From: Trebouxia sp. TZW2008
Lineage: Eukaryota > Chlorophyta > Trebouxiophyceae > Trebouxiales > Trebouxiaceae
Length of the DNA: 64,000 nucleotides
Assembly (NCBI GenBank): GCA_002118135.1
Contig: BDIU01000067.1
Location: forward strand, 213,218-277,217
Reading direction: 5' to 3'
Position 1 is the first letter of the stretch; every line of letters starts with the position of its first letter. A program made the translations under genes and the position numbers. Positions 42,501 through 61,071 of this stretch are shown piece by piece. The notes under the pieces were generated by a model, which searched no databases, was not told where the DNA came from, and was given only the letters and a program-made list of their open reading frames with translations.

Positions 42501-45027
42501 AAGACTGCAGGTCACCATTGTGCAGCGTATGCTGGGCTACAGCCGGACTATGCTGAATGCTGACGCAATGAAGCTAGCAATTGACAATGCTGAGGCAGAT
42601 ACGCGCATTGCGTACATGGAAGGTGATGCTCAATGGCCATCATGCACGATAGCGCTGATCTACGCTCAATTCACCAACACTGTGACAATACAAGACATCC
42701 TGCCGCAGCAGTTGCAGCAGCATGTACTCCTGCACCCGCTTGAGCTAATGCACAAAGGCATCATAGCTGCAGCTGTGTCATCAGCTTGCAGAACGCATAC
42801 ATACTGCAGTGCTCACCCATGAGGTCACTTCAGATGCAGCAAACAGCTGCAATTTGCTACCTGTGCAGACCTGTACACAGGTCTGAACTAAGTTATGTCT
42901 CAAAGGCTCATTTCAACCCTGCATTGTGGCAAGAGTCTGAAGGATGCACATGCCATAAATTGCTCAGTAAGATGACATCAATGTCAATGCAGCACATAGC
43001 TGCAGCTTGCTGACACACATCAGTGCGCCCTGCTGCAGCCCCAGAGGTGCACATATCAGCCGAGCAAAATCCTGCATGGTGGCAAACAAACTTGGGTATC
43101 AGATGTTCAATCCAACCCTGCATGCTGACCGCACTGTGCAGGCAAAAGTCTGAAGGAGCAAGCAGAGGTGATGGTGGGCACCAACATCCTGGTGGCCTAC
43201 CACGGAGCTGCCATGGCACTGTTCATGTTCCTGCCCAAGGGTGCTGCAATCATTGAGGTGACTCGTGTGATGCTGTGTCACCCAGATGACATGACTGAAA
43301 ACAGCAGCTGCTCAAGTTCTAGACATAGTCTGTGTTAGCGCCTAAGCTTGTTTGCTTGAATCAACAACAGCAGCATAACCAGCAACACAGCTGACCATAC
43401 TTTCAGCTTCACACAGCTTCTGGGCTGTCTGATATTGCTGAGGCATATCACTACTGGTGTCTGGCAGGACAAGACAATAGTTTTTGTGTAACAGTCACAG
43501 CAGCCCTTGACCAACACCAGCAAAGTCCCCTGCTGCTGTGCAGCAGATACGTCGGTGGCTATCAGCTTCCATGTTGATGCAATCCCCAGGTAATGTACTG
43601 AAATCAACTTCAACAGCACTCATCAGCTCAGTGGCCAAGCTGCAATGCCTTGCATACCTGAAAGCTGTCGATAACACAGCTGCGTATGCGCAATGATCAA
43701 TGCCTTACAGCGTCAATGACTGTGCAGGTGCAGCATTACTATGCTGATGACCCTGCATTCCCAGGCTACATGCACAGCCGCACAACTGCCAAATACAGTG
43801 ACATGCACTACCATTATCAGCGATACATCTCACCCTCCTCCCAAGCTGTTGTACTGCAGAAAGAAACTGTCCTGGTAAGCTAGCTGGCTCTATGCCCAAA
43901 CCCTGCATGTCCTTCTGAGGGTCATGGTGCCTCAAGCTCATAATCAATCACTGTCACAGCAAATGCAGTAATGTTGAATGCCCTTGATGCATGGAGGTGG
44001 ACAGCTGCCTGTTCTCTGTCGTCAGTCAACTCACAATGCTGACAATGACAGGTCTTGTTACAGTCATGTACATATGCCTCCGTGCAATGCTGCTGTCTGT
44101 GTGCATAATTATACCGGGTATGCATATTTAGCTGTTATTCATTGTAATGTAATGAAATGGTAGAGCTGCTGGATGTACATGCAGAGGGACCCCAAGTATG
44201 AGCAGCTGACTGTCAAGGAACGGCTGCAGTTGTGGGAGGAAGGCCTCTGCCCGCCCAAGGCGAGTGTACAACAGCTAGCCTAGATCAACTCTGTCTGATC
44301 TAGGCTTGATACACAGCTGCACTGCACTATATGCCCTGTTTGCAACATGTGGCCTGGTAGCATCAGAAGGTGCAGCTGCAGCCATGCTGTAGGTGCAGAG
44401 CATAATTGATAGAAGTCTTCTGCGACTGAAGGCAGCCTTGTCTTGACTTTCGCGCGCTAAACATGCTGGACCTGTGCACCTTGGCTGGCTTGCCAAAAGA
44501 GCAGTATGCTGAATGCCCTGTGCACAATGTGTCCAGGTGCACAGAGATTCAAGCAGCTCACGCTGTGTTGTGAGCCCTGCTGTTGTTTAGGCAGCAATGC
44601 TACCATGTGAACACGCTGCAGGCCAAAGCATTGTTGCTGTGCCTGAAAGTTGCCTGCTCTTGCATGTTTTGCTGAAATTGATGCCACCTGCCGCTGGCTC
44701 TGTCAGCAGCATCTTTTTCTGCCCATTGCCTGGTGACACAACACGAGGGCAGTGTAGCATAGCTTTGCCAGCATTCAAGCTTGCTGTTTCTGCAGGGCCC
44801 AGCTGCAGTTGAGTGCGTCAACCATTGGATCTTCCATGCTGGTGACCTCATTGTCAACGTCACACACTTCATGCAGCACTTTGACATAGCGCGCAAGTCA
44901 GTACAGGAATTTGTTTCATCCTTCAATCCTGTGCAAGGTATCAGGCCATCCCCTGGAGCCTGCTCTAAATGCCTTGCATCAGTTTTGATGCAGCTCTGCA
45001 GCTCACAGCAGCGTCATGAAACGCTGA
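39583..45027 (+). CDS. GT61-family glycosyltransferase, 11 exons, 553 aa
   Basis: GT61 enzymes transfer xylose, GlcNAc or similar sugars onto glycans in the ER/Golgi. Exon 1 (39583-39708) encodes a basic N-terminus and a hydrophobic FPALLAIGGLYSLL anchor (type II topology). Others are 39949-40063 (CLFNDAYLWNGSFFYIS), 40650-40716, 40832-41066 (GLMFHWLDPGNLYHVLME), 41600-41710, 42121-42622, 43142-43257 (SLKEQAEVM, then LVAYHGAAMALFMFLPKG), 43728-43874, 44185-44259 (GC donor), 44796-44937 and probably 45002-45027. Phases agree throughout. The YHGA...LFMFLPKGA block is the family hallmark for nucleotide-sugar binding. Odd points are an eight-Gln run from (CAG)8 at about 40863 and a Gln/Ser/Thr heptad-repeat insert in the 42121 exon. 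The last exon is tentative. Confidence 0.87.
42290..42445 (+). repeat. 21-bp coding minisatellite in the GT61 gene (TQQSEQx heptads)
   Basis: About seven imperfect ACTCAGCAAAGTGAACAAGG-type units encode TQQSEQK, TPQSEHE, TQQSDQD, TQQSADK, TQQSEQG and TQQSDQE. They lie between the LLGHRQLMMDCL segment and RLQVTIVQRMLGYSR. Confidence 0.88.
44277..44306. repeat. 11-bp perfect inverted repeat in a GT61 intron
   Basis: AGCCTAGATCA at 44277-44287 pairs exactly with TGATCTAGGCT at 44296-44306, around an 8-nt loop. It is just downstream of the GC-type donor at 44260. Confidence 0.8.
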
Positions 45028-45629
45028 CAGCTCAATCGCTCAGTCGCAATCCGTCTGCTCATCAACATGGCAGCAACAGACCTCAGCAGCCTCCTGATCA
45101 AGGCTATTCAGAGCATGCGCAATCCCAACTAGAAACTGATTGTTTTTTGCATTGTTTGTTCTGAAGTCGGGCCTGCAAACACCCTTTTTTACGACAACCG
45201 ACTTGTTTTGCTGTTGAACAGCTGACAGCATTGCAATGTGTTTGGCTGCTGTGTGCACGCTGTACAGTTGCGCATGTTGGCCAGGCGTTTTGCACCTTGA
45301 CTCGCGTATTGTTACAGGGCTCAAGCGGCTGAGCTTAATTCAAATGATCTAAACATGTACATCCCAGCGCATCCTAGCTGCACCTTACTCATTCATGACA
45401 GCTGCAACTCTGCTTCATTAGACTGGACACAACACAGGGAAAGCAACAGCAAGCACAAACAAACCAAGATAGACAGCTAAATAGCTACACCCCTATGGTA
45501 ACATCAGACACTTGTGGTGAAACATCCTAAAAGCTCCTAACGCAGTAGCAGGATTGAGGTACCGGAACTTACACAGCAGTGAAAGGAAGAGATATGCATG
45601 CATTAGCATTGAGACTTGTTGTGCACAAA
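45028..45629. other. Gap between convergent GT61 and GGPPS genes
   Basis: About 600 bp without a recognisable gene. A minus-strand TGTAA at 45569-45573, 57 nt past the GGPPS stop, is a candidate polyadenylation signal of the chlorophyte type. Confidence 0.5.
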
Positions 45630-48518
<2,889 letters not shown>

Positions 48519-48992
48519 TTATGGCGAAGCAGCAGCATGCACTCAGGACCCTGGCTTGCTATCCACAAAGATCGTGATCAAAGGATTCTGGCTCGGCTCA
48601 AAACTCGGCTTTGAACCGGCAATGATACTCCCTGCAATTCCGGGACTCGATTTCGGCATGCGTCACTGACCCCGAGCGCTTATTTCCGGCTGTATCGATC
48701 AACGCGGAGTGGCCGATGCGGGTGTTGCAAAGGCTGGGCTGCATTGAGCTTCTGGACAGTGCCTGATTGCGTGACTGACCGATGCATGAGACCCATCAGC
48801 TTGTCGCGGAACCCGTCCACGTCAGGTGAGTGCCATTGATACCTCTCCTTATACGATAGGTTGCTCATGATATGAAGTCAATTCGCTTCCAGTTGTCTTG
48901 AGTGCTCAGCTCTGTGACTTGCATGCCTCGCCGATCAAGCTCCTTACGTTAGATTGCGGTGACTGAACAGGCCACTTGCAACGTGACAGACT
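48519..48992. promoter_or_regulatory. Divergent upstream region of GGPPS (-) and CPDase (+)
   Basis: 474 bp between two start codons, so it must hold both promoters. No element is clearly recognisable. Confidence 0.5.
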
Positions 48993-50206
48993 ATGACACA
49001 CGTTGTTTCTGCAATTGCAGCATTTAGACCGAGGGCAAGAGTCCGAGCTGACCATAGAGGTATAAGAAGTAGCATGGCATCCACGTACTCAGTTTGGGTT
49101 GAACCCCGAGGTAGGACCATATCATTTGAATTGTTTTTCATTCTTTCCCGAGCAGGCTCAACTTGCCTGAAGTCTGACTGATGTAAGCAGATTACACTGC
49201 TGTCTGAAGGAGCAATGGCTGAGAGGCTGAGACAAGAGATTGCCTATCTTGCTGACGCATATGGAGGACCTGTGTTCCCTCCGCATGTAACGCTTGTTGG
49301 GGCAGTCACTGGCAGTGAAGCTGATGTAGTGCAGTCTGCAACAGAGCTTGCTGCATCCTTGAAGGTGTGCAGTTTACAGCATGTTATGTTGCAGGTGACA
49401 GTATGCAGTGGTCCGCATGCAGACCATACCTTAGCAAGTGATGGCAGACATGACATGTCAGATATGACATATGACATCTCGTGTCAACACACACTTTGTA
49501 TGCAGGCGGCAAGAGCAGCTGTATGTCAATGCAAGTGTCAAAAGTATTGCAAGGCTGCTGGGTTACAAAGCATGCACCTTGTGACATCAGATCATGGCAT
49601 GCACTTAGAAAACGTTGTACACACAGTCTGTCTTTCAAAATGCCTCAAACTGTTGCAGCCCTACAGGATCCGCTTTGATAAGCCAAGCTATGGCAGCATA
49701 TACCACCAGTGCACCTTCATGCTGTGCCAGCAAGACGCAGCAACCATGAATGCTGGCAAGCAAAGCAAGCAGGCCTTCAAGCAGGATGCATCAGCCAGCT
49801 ATATGCCGCATCTGTCGCTTCTCTACTCAGATATTGATGAGCATGCCAGGTAAGCATCACATGATGGCTTCACATACTGTCAAGATCATCTTGAGCCTGA
49901 TACCATGTTGGTTTTTTTGTTGCTGTGCAAACCTTTAGAGTATTGCCTGTTGTGTGGACAGAAATCGTCAAAACAGAGCCAGGGATGTCATTTTTGCCCC
50001 TAGCTGCAGCTTCAGCAAGCATTTATATGTGCAGGGAGCAAGCTGCTGAGGTCAGCAAGCAGCGCTTTGATGGACAAGGAGCAGACAAGCTGCCAGCCAG
50101 TGGATTTGATGTCAAGACCATCCATGTGTATCTGACAGACCCTGCTGACAGATCATGCAAGAGCTGGACATGCGTGCGGGAGATTGCCCTTGCCGGTGTC
50201 CTGTGA
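48993..50206 (+). CDS. 2',3'-cyclic nucleotide phosphodiesterase (2H superfamily), 4 exons, 211 aa
   Basis: Plant-type CPDases hydrolyse ADP-ribose 1'',2''-cyclic phosphate and nucleoside 2',3'-cyclic phosphates, a step after tRNA splicing. Exons are 48993-49110, 49210-49364, 49659-49849 and 50035-50206 with agreeing phases. The two His-x-Thr/Ser signatures are present: PPHVTLVG (exon 2) and MPHLSLLYS (exon 3). MASTYSVWVEPRG matches the usual N-terminal strand, while about 27 residues upstream of it (ATG 48993) are an Ala/Arg-rich extension that could be an organelle leader; the internal Met is an alternative start. The exon 2 acceptor (CTGAAG) is weak. A TGTAA motif lies about 105 nt after the stop. 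Confidence 0.92.
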
Positions 50207-50949
50207 CGAATCAATTCGCAAGCAAATGTACGCCTCAGCTATCGAGTTGAGTGGACCTGAGGTTGTCTGCAGCTGAGATTGTGCAGGAGACTGCCCTTCA
50301 AAATTGGCATTGTAAACAGCCAACTGTGGTGCGTCTTGCTCTGCCATGTGGTCAATCGTGATTGCTGCTAGACTTGATTCCTTGCCCTGCATATGGGTGT
50401 TGTTTCTTGCGCACAGTGTCATTCATGTCTGTACTTTGGCAGCAACCCAAGTGCATGAAATATGTGAAACCCGCCAGAATGGCTGAGTAGCCTGTACCTG
50501 CCTTTATGCCATGTCTGTGCCTTTTTATATACATGACTGATGCAGCACGCGGTCAAGCTCAAGGTTACAGCATACATGCTTGCACTAACATTCTGTAAGT
50601 TTGCTAGCTAGTTCGGCCTAGATCAATGGACATTGAATTGTAATTTGCAAACATGCGCATCTTTGCATGCTGCAAGCAATCAATCCAGAGCACAACACAT
50701 GCAGCATGGCATGGGCTGATCTGACAGAATGCGCCACCTGAAGCAGGTCTTGACAGTGTCACTTCTGAGAGTTGCCTTTCTGCAAAATCTCTGCAGTGCT
50801 GAGAGGATGGTAAAAAACGAGGCATGCACAGGGCACAGCAATGCGAATTCAACTTTGCCATTTTCAAAGTTTGCGCCTGTATGGAGATGTTGCGCTTACG
50901 AACATGAAGCCGTGGTTGACGCCAGTACCGCTCTGTCATACTGCTCGTC
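50207..50949. other. Intergenic region between CPDase and the next + gene
   Basis: Contains the CPDase 3' UTR (TGTAA at about 50311) and, presumably, the promoter of the gene at 50950. No other gene is seen. Confidence 0.45.
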
Positions 50950-51701
50950 ATGGCAAGCGTCAAACGGCAAAGGCTGCCGGCATCGGCGAGGTCAACTGCA
51001 GCGAGCAGCGCAAGTGCAGATCTGCAGTGGTACTTGGAGCTGACACAAAGTTTACCCACCAGTGTGCTTGCTAACACACTCCAACAGCTTTTGCATGACG
51101 AGGACACCCGCCAGCAAACTCAGATCGCCCTGAAGGAAGCTACGAGCAGCCAAGGATACAGTGATTTCAGAGAACAGGTGCCAAAAGTTGCAGCAAACCT
51201 GTCTTTCAGGTGTGCTGTTTCAGCGAAGCAGTTTGGTCTTCACATTTGCCATTTGCCTGTTGTCAGGCAAGGCACCTCGTGGAGCAAGCTGTCCCACCCG
51301 AAGAACCAACTGATTACAAAATAGGCCGACTTCACCATAGAGACAGTGACCTTGACCCTCTACTGAGCAGAGCACAACATTGGATCAGGTTGCAGCAGCA
51401 TGAAGCAGCGTTTCAGCTTATCTGGGCTTGCGTACTGAATGCATCTGACTATGAAGAGCGTGGCAATGACGCATCAAGCTGGGAAAGCTGGGATCAAAGA
51501 GCAGATGAGCTGTTACTTGAAGCTGCAAACCATTTGAATAGCAGCTGGCGGTCAGTAGATCTGACACAACAAGTGAGAGAAATGCAACGTGTTTCAGCAA
51601 ATGGGTCCGCCTATGGTTGCGATGATGTTGTGCAGAAGTCTCTTGCCAAGCTCAAAGCAATGAAGGAAGATGTTGACACAAATGTCATTGATATCTCATG
51701 A
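50950..51701 (+). CDS. Unrecognised two-exon protein, 220 aa
   Basis: I do not recognise a family. Exons 50950-51177 and 51267-51701 join in phase 0. The N-terminus is basic (MASVKRQRLPASARSTAASS), followed by helical QWYLELTQSLPTSVLANTLQ. The second exon encodes DYKIGRLHHRDSDLDPLLSR, AQHWIRLQQHEAAFQLIWAC, acidic EERGNDASSWESWDQRADEL and a coiled C-terminus ending VIDIS. There is no signal peptide or membrane segment, and composition is that of a soluble, mostly helical protein. Confidence 0.75.
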
Positions 51702-53052
51702 AGGCCTGTTCTAGATAGCTAGTGGGTTGCCTAGAAGTGAAAGTCATCACACAGTACTGCTGGCCTTTTGTGTCACGACACAACGTTTCGTGCTGGGTAT
51801 ACAAGAACTCTGAACGGTTGACATTGCCTGCCAAGTCACTTTACAGCAGGCAAGTATGGCTGTGTTGACACAAGGCACACATGCTATCTACAAGTATGAA
51901 GCAAAACAAACTGACTTCACGCCACCACTACAGTCAAAAATACAGATTCTGTCAGTGAGGATACAGCTTTTGAAGCATACAGTCGTGAACTCAAACTAGC
52001 TCCTGCAGCATTGTAATGCTATGCTTTGTGTGTTCAGACATGAACATTGACTAGCTCATCAATGAGATGTGTCACGGAGTGTATGCTGAGGCAGCTGCAC
52101 AGTCTCAAGTTTGACTGCCTTGCCAAGTTTTGAAATGCATTCAACATGTTGTGTGAACTGTCTTTAGCAACAGGGCACTCATGATGATTACAGTAGCAAG
52201 CTCAGGTGTGATTTGACTGTCCTTGAGCCTGACTGCTAAATTTGGCTAACAGCCAATGCATCACCAGAGGTCTGCAGCCTGATCAGCATGCCAGAACCCC
52301 TTCATGCATGTCTGGAATACAGCATACCCGCTCAAGCTGAAGTCGAGCACCACAAGCTGTGTCTCAATGTAAACTTTTGCCAGAACCAGGTAACATATAG
52401 TATATGCTGGCTGAACTAAGCATAGTTATATGTCCTGGTTGCCGCACGTTCCTGCTGATTTTTCCTGCAAGGCCCTGCAGGCCCGGGCTGCTCACACTCA
52501 GCAGTGACTGCTGATGTGAAAAATATCACAAGGGCCAAGCCACTTGCATGCCCCAAAGCTGTCATTCCTTGCATGAGCACCTCTCGCACACAGATTCAGC
52601 AGAAGTAGTTTTGTGCGCCAGGAGTACCTGGCAGTGTCTGCAGCAAGCAAGTGAAGGCAAGAGCTGCCCAGGACATCGGGCACGTCTCTTCATCTTCTCT
52701 TCTTGTCATGAGTCATCCCTGACGTCAATCTCGTCGTCAACCTGCTCAAGAATCCCTGCGAACTTTATTGCTACGGGGACCTAGCTTTTCAGCTGCAGAC
52801 GCACGCTAAAAGCGCCAAGCCGTGCCAATACTGTCGTTTTGCTGCTGCGATCAGCCTGAGGTTAAGCTTTTAAGCAGTTCAAACTCTCAGGTGTTGTGCA
52901 CGGTTGGTGCGGTGATCAACCTCGAGGGCGCTGCAGTGCCAGGTAGGCGCTTGTCCTTGGTGCTCACGATGTCGAGCAGCATGAAAATGCAGAGCTACGC
53001 GCGTCTGCACCTCACTCACCGCTGTTGCAGGCGAGCGCATCACTTGGAGACG
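51702..53052. other. Intergenic region, 1.35 kb, no gene seen
   Basis: Only short unconvincing open frames occur here. The right part should contain the promoter and 5' leader of the reductase gene. An alternative upstream ATG at 52970 is followed by an in-frame exon-like stretch but lacks family similarity. Confidence 0.4.
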
Positions 53053-56770
<3,718 letters not shown>

Positions 56771-58064
56771 TATAGGAAAGGCCATCACAGACAATGCCAA
56801 CTGCAGCAGCAAAGCTGGCAGCAAAAGTAGCCTTGTGCATTTCTATGACGACTCAGTGATCAGTCAAGCCACCTCTGACAAGACGTTACAGTGACCTTTG
56901 GTGACGACCAAACTTGTCTGCATATCTGACGGCACAGCAATGTCCTTGAAGACCCATATTGTGAGTTGAAGTCAGATGGCCTTCTGTTGTCTGAGCTGCG
57001 TTATGCAAACATGTCAAGTCAACTTCTCCAGTTGCACAAAGGTCATGCTAGTGCATCTACAAAATTGCGCAACAAGCATTGCATTGTGCTGCAATTATTT
57101 TTATGCTGTTGTCATGACGCTTGTCTTATTTTGTTCTGAAGTGAAAGCTGTGCTTCACTGGGGTCACTTCTACAACGAACACTTGACATTGTTGTGTTAT
57201 TACACACAGACGATCATGTGAATATAGAGCAATGTGTGACTTAAGACGGCTGCAGGTGATGCCACTATGCATAGGGATGCTTGTCATAAAAAGCAGTTTT
57301 GTCTTCACAGCTTGACAGATCACAGAGATTGTAGTCCTCTCAAATGCACTCATGTATCAGTCTTAGCAGTCCAGCACATACTATTTGGGCCAAAAGCTAA
57401 CTGACAGCTGCACTAAATTGGTCATACTAATTGCTTTAACACCATGTTGTCTGCGCACATAAGGATGTCACCTCCCTCAAGCTTGCCGCACATGATGTGT
57501 GGTTGCTTACATACCAGGCAACTTGCTATCAGAATGGCTTGTAATTGTGCACTGCAATCCCTGCAGGTACATGAGCCCAATCAGACCCAAGCTGGATGCC
57601 TTGTCAGACATGCTAGCAGGTAGCAGCTGCAAGCGCATGTTTGAGCATGCACGAGTTTACAGAAATTAGCACTCTGGAAAGAACTCCCAAGATCTGCCTG
57701 GACACCACTTGACGTGACAGCTTGCAGTGTCACTGCCAGACAGCTTGGACTGCAAGCTTGTATGACAGCTTGGAGTTGAGTCAGAATCACTACAATGACA
57801 GCACCACAATATTGTATACAACGATGTTCATGGCTCAGCTTTTGCATGCTGTATGGTCCTTGCGAAAAGCTCCATTCTCCTGCAAAAGCTTTTGCTGGTA
57901 CGTCATTAATTAGGACAGCAACTTCCTACAACAAGAGGCCCATTGACTTGAAAAGCCCTAGGCGTCTCACTGCATGGTCTCACTGATCTGCACAACGCTT
58001 GTCAAGAGTGCTGCCAGCACAGCGTCACAAATATTTGTCCTGTTTCTGCTTAGCAACAGCATGT
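56771..58064. other. Gap between convergent reductase and F-box/LRR genes
   Basis: 1.3 kb. One exon-like stretch after CTGCAG at about 57567 (YMSPIRPKLDALSDMLAG) could be a gene remnant but has no partner exons. Nothing else is supported. Confidence 0.4.
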
Positions 58065-59348
58065 CTAGTGTATGTCCCACTGACGACCATCATAGACGAC
58101 TCGCATGTCAGGCCGGTGTTTTGCCAAGCAGCATATCAGTGTGCTCACGTGCTGGAGGGCAGGTGTGTCATATGGCTGACAGCGTTGCAAGTTCAAGCAC
58201 CCCAGGTTTTGCAAGCTGCTCAATCCCAAGATGTCAGCATCGCAAGACAGCTGCAAATCTCCAATTTCAAGGCGTTGAAGCGCTTGCATTTGCTGCCAGT
58301 CCAATTCTAGTTTTAAGTCCAAATCATCATTGCCTCCTTGAGATGCTATGAGCAGATATGAAAGGCTCTGCAAGGCAGTCAGGCCTGCAGATAGACGCAC
58401 AGACCTGCACTCAACACACACCTGCAGGAACTCCAATGATGTCAAGGAGCATAGGCAACTCAAATCAAAGTCAGGCACTTCTGCAGGGGAGTTGCTGGCG
58501 TAACCCAACGTTAGTGATTTTAGCACTGAAAGACCAGCCAAATCAGGGAAAATAGTCAGACTGTCTTTGTTCAGGTCAAACCAGAGTTCACCTTCTAAGG
58601 GCCTGATGTCACAGCGCTCAAGTTCTAGCTCCGTCAGAGCAGGACAAGCACCAAAACTTTCAGGGGAAACTGTAATCAGTGTGGCATCAATGATGCAAAG
58701 CTTTTGCAACGAAGACATACACACACATGTCTCTTTTACAATTAAGTCGCTAAATTCGACTTCCAAAAAGCTTAGCTGCAAAGGTAGTTGTGTACATGTA
58801 AAGTCCCCATCCATCAAGAGCAGCTGGCTCAGCTGTGGCAGACTGCTGAGGGAGCTGAGGTCTTTTGCTGGATGCTTTTCGGAATTCTCAGGATTGATGA
58901 TTTCCAGTGAGGTGAGCATTGTAAACGGAGTCAACAAGGGCAAACTCATATCGTTTCCCGTGAGGTATACGGAGCGCAGGTCTGTCTCATTCTGCTGTAG
59001 TTCCCTCATCACACTATGCATGCCACGCGACCTGCCGTGTACTGCAAGCGTTCGCACGAATTTGCCATATGCTTTGATCCAGGCAATCAAGCTGTAATAG
59101 CCAGCAGGAGTCAACCCAGGAGAAAGGACCAGCCCCCGTGACAGCGCTGGCTCGAAATAGAATGCGTCACGAAAACAAAGGCAGACTGCACGCAAACGAT
59201 GGTACTGGAACTGTTCCTCAAACAAGACGCGGGGCTCCAGGTGTCGTAGATATAGGCCCTCGCCGACGCCGCCTTCAAGATTGAGCAGAATCTTTCCCCA
59301 CACATCCACAGGAATCAAGTCCAAGCAGTCATTTCGCGTCCTCGACAT
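58065..59348 (-). CDS. Single-exon F-box/leucine-rich-repeat protein, 427 aa
   Basis: An intronless gene, unlike every neighbour. The N-terminus (LIPVDVWGKILLNL, then HRLRAVCLCFRDAF) resembles an F-box. About ten leucine-rich strands follow, e.g. MLTSLEIINPEN, SLPQLSQLLLMDGD, LTELELERCDIR, VLKSLTLGYAS, SLTSLEFLQVCVEC, ALQSLSYLLIASQG, ALQRLEIGDLQL and NLGCLNLQRCQ. Such proteins usually recruit substrates to SCF ubiquitin ligases; the target is unknown. Start at 59348 is the first Met of an open frame and precedes the F-box-like helix. Lack of introns suggests retro-origin or membership of an expanding family (inference). Confidence 0.88.
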   Translation of the reverse strand: MSRTRNDCLDLIPVDVWGKILLNLEGGVGEGLYLRHLEPRVLFEEQFQYHRLRAVCLCFRDAFYFEPALSRGLVLSPGLTPAGYYSLIAWIKAYGKFVRTLAVHGRSRGMHSVMRELQQNETDLRSVYLTGNDMSLPLLTPFTMLTSLEIINPENSEKHPAKDLSSLSSLPQLSQLLLMDGDFTCTQLPLQLSFLEVEFSDLIVKETCVCMSSLQKLCIIDATLITVSPESFGACPALTELELERCDIRPLEGELWFDLNKDSLTIFPDLAGLSVLKSLTLGYASNSPAEVPDFDLSCLCSLTSLEFLQVCVECRSVRLSAGLTALQSLSYLLIASQGGNDDLDLKLELDWQQMQALQRLEIGDLQLSCDADILGLSSLQNLGCLNLQRCQPYDTPALQHVSTLICCLAKHRPDMRVVYDGRQWDIH

Positions 59349-59922
59349 GACGAAGCAGGCGGTGCAATCTCAGTGCAAGTCAACTAGAAGGCTGAGATGT
59401 GTACTGCAGTTGAGCATTTGAACTAGATTGAAGAAGAGCTTTTCTCGGGGCAGCTTTGCAAGCTGCCAGGCCTTTACAACCCCCGCTTCCCCCGGGAGGG
59501 GAGCACCCAAAGCCGCGGGCACCCCACACAAGTTTGCAGCACTATCAGTACATTACTGGTGTAGCCCACACAAATTGCCCTAGCAGGCCTGCAACCGCCG
59601 TAAACCTGCACACACAGTTTGAGCAAACCCCGGATCTTCAGAGGCCCTTTAGAGGCCTGCAAGCTGCCCTATGCAGCAGTACTATTGACATATCAACAGG
59701 CAGCAGCATTCAGGGCATTGCATTTGCCAGCTCATGCTTACTGCACACACTGTCACCTCAGCATTTGTAATGACGCATCATCAGGCAGAGTACATCTGAT
59801 CGTTACAGTGTATCTACCTGCACAAGGCTCAAGCTTATTGAGCACACTGTCAACTTACTGTCGTCAGTGTTTAGGCATGATTTCATGGACTGAAGTCCGA
59901 GAACAAAAGCAGTCGCTAAAAA
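59349..59922. other. Gap between the F-box/LRR gene start and the COPI-associated gene end
   Basis: 574 bp, tandem minus-strand genes. A minus-strand TGTAA at about 59803-59807 is a candidate poly(A) signal for the upstream COPI-associated gene. Confidence 0.45.
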
Positions 59923-61071
59923 TCACACGTTGGAGTGCATTGCCAGAAGGCCTCTCAGTTCGTTCCGTCTCCTGTCTGTTTGTTCCAGCTCGTCCTGCCA
60001 GCGGCGTTGCTCTGCTTCTCGCTTGTATCGCGCTGCAAAACAGCAAGCACTTCAGTAGATCTGCCTGAAACAACAGACAGTGAGCTTGTGGGACTGCTTA
60101 CGACTCTTGCAATTCAAGCTGAGCCAAACTGCTGAAATGGTGTGCCAACTTCCTCAAAATGACAGTGGAAGCAGAAAGTATGCATACCTTTCCGTATGCG
60201 TCCAAAGCAGAGTAGCCCACCCATAATGTAGAAAGCAGAGCAGGCTAACAGCGACACTCCTGCAACTGTCCTGTACAGTTGCAAAGACTTGTTGAAGTCG
60301 CTGCTGCCTTCTTGGACGCCATGCTGAATCGTGAGTTCCAGCGTCAGCAGTGCCTCAAAAGCTTGCAAAAGACCTCTGCCAAGGAAGCCGTCCAGAATCT
60401 GGAGTCAAAGTCAGCAAAGTGAGACACTGTCAAGATTGCTCTGCTGCACAAGCAGATCAACGCAACTGCTATACGTGTGTCAGGCTTGACAATCACAGGC
60501 AAGCACACCTTGAAAGTGGTGAGAAAGCGTTCCCACTCCAGCTCAGCGCACACTGCATTACAACAGATGCATCAAATCAATGAGGGCTTGGTAACAACAT
60601 GATGCCATCGACAAGCCTGCACAGCCTAAGTGCCTACTCACCAAGAATGACAGCAAAGCCAATACCATACAAGCGAAGCACCTGCTGTGTCAGTGCTTGT
60701 ATACCCTGCACATGAAGTGCAAAATTCAGCTTCAAAAATCATGACAGTATGAGAGAGGACAATCTTCACGGCAATGTTTTTGCTTCTCATTTTCGACAAT
60801 ACAATTGCAGGCCCTGACCCTTTGCCATTTGCACACAGCATATTGTGCAGAGGCTTGTCAAACCAACAGCAGATCTTGCCTGAACACTGCCTTCCCCAAC
60901 CATGAGCGCCATACCATGTGCAACAGCACACAGTAGTGCGCATACTACTGTGAAGAAATTGACCAAGCGACTGAAGCCAATTATGCAACTTGAATTTGGC
61001 TTCTTCGCTGGACTAAGGACCTTTTCAGCGTTGGTGGACGATCTTTTGGTTTCTATCTCGAGATCACCCAT
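59923..61071 (-). CDS. COPI-associated / TVP15-like multi-pass membrane protein, 5 exons, 206 aa
   Basis: The COPI_assoc family comprises small Golgi/endosomal four-helix membrane proteins of vesicle traffic. Exons 5' to 3' are 60880-61071, 60642-60705, 60509-60552, 60188-60398 and 59923-60032, giving 621 nt with agreeing phases. Membrane segments are visible in LVNFFTVVCALLCAVAHGMA, LRLYGIGFAVIL, GRGLLQAFEALLTLEL and VAGVSLLACSAFYIMGGLL. The FLTTFKILDGFLGRG segment fits the family's conserved loop before helix 3. The C-terminus is basic and coiled (RYKREAEQRRWQDELEQTDR). Intron 1 uses a GC donor (TTCAG|GCAAG). Confidence 0.85.
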
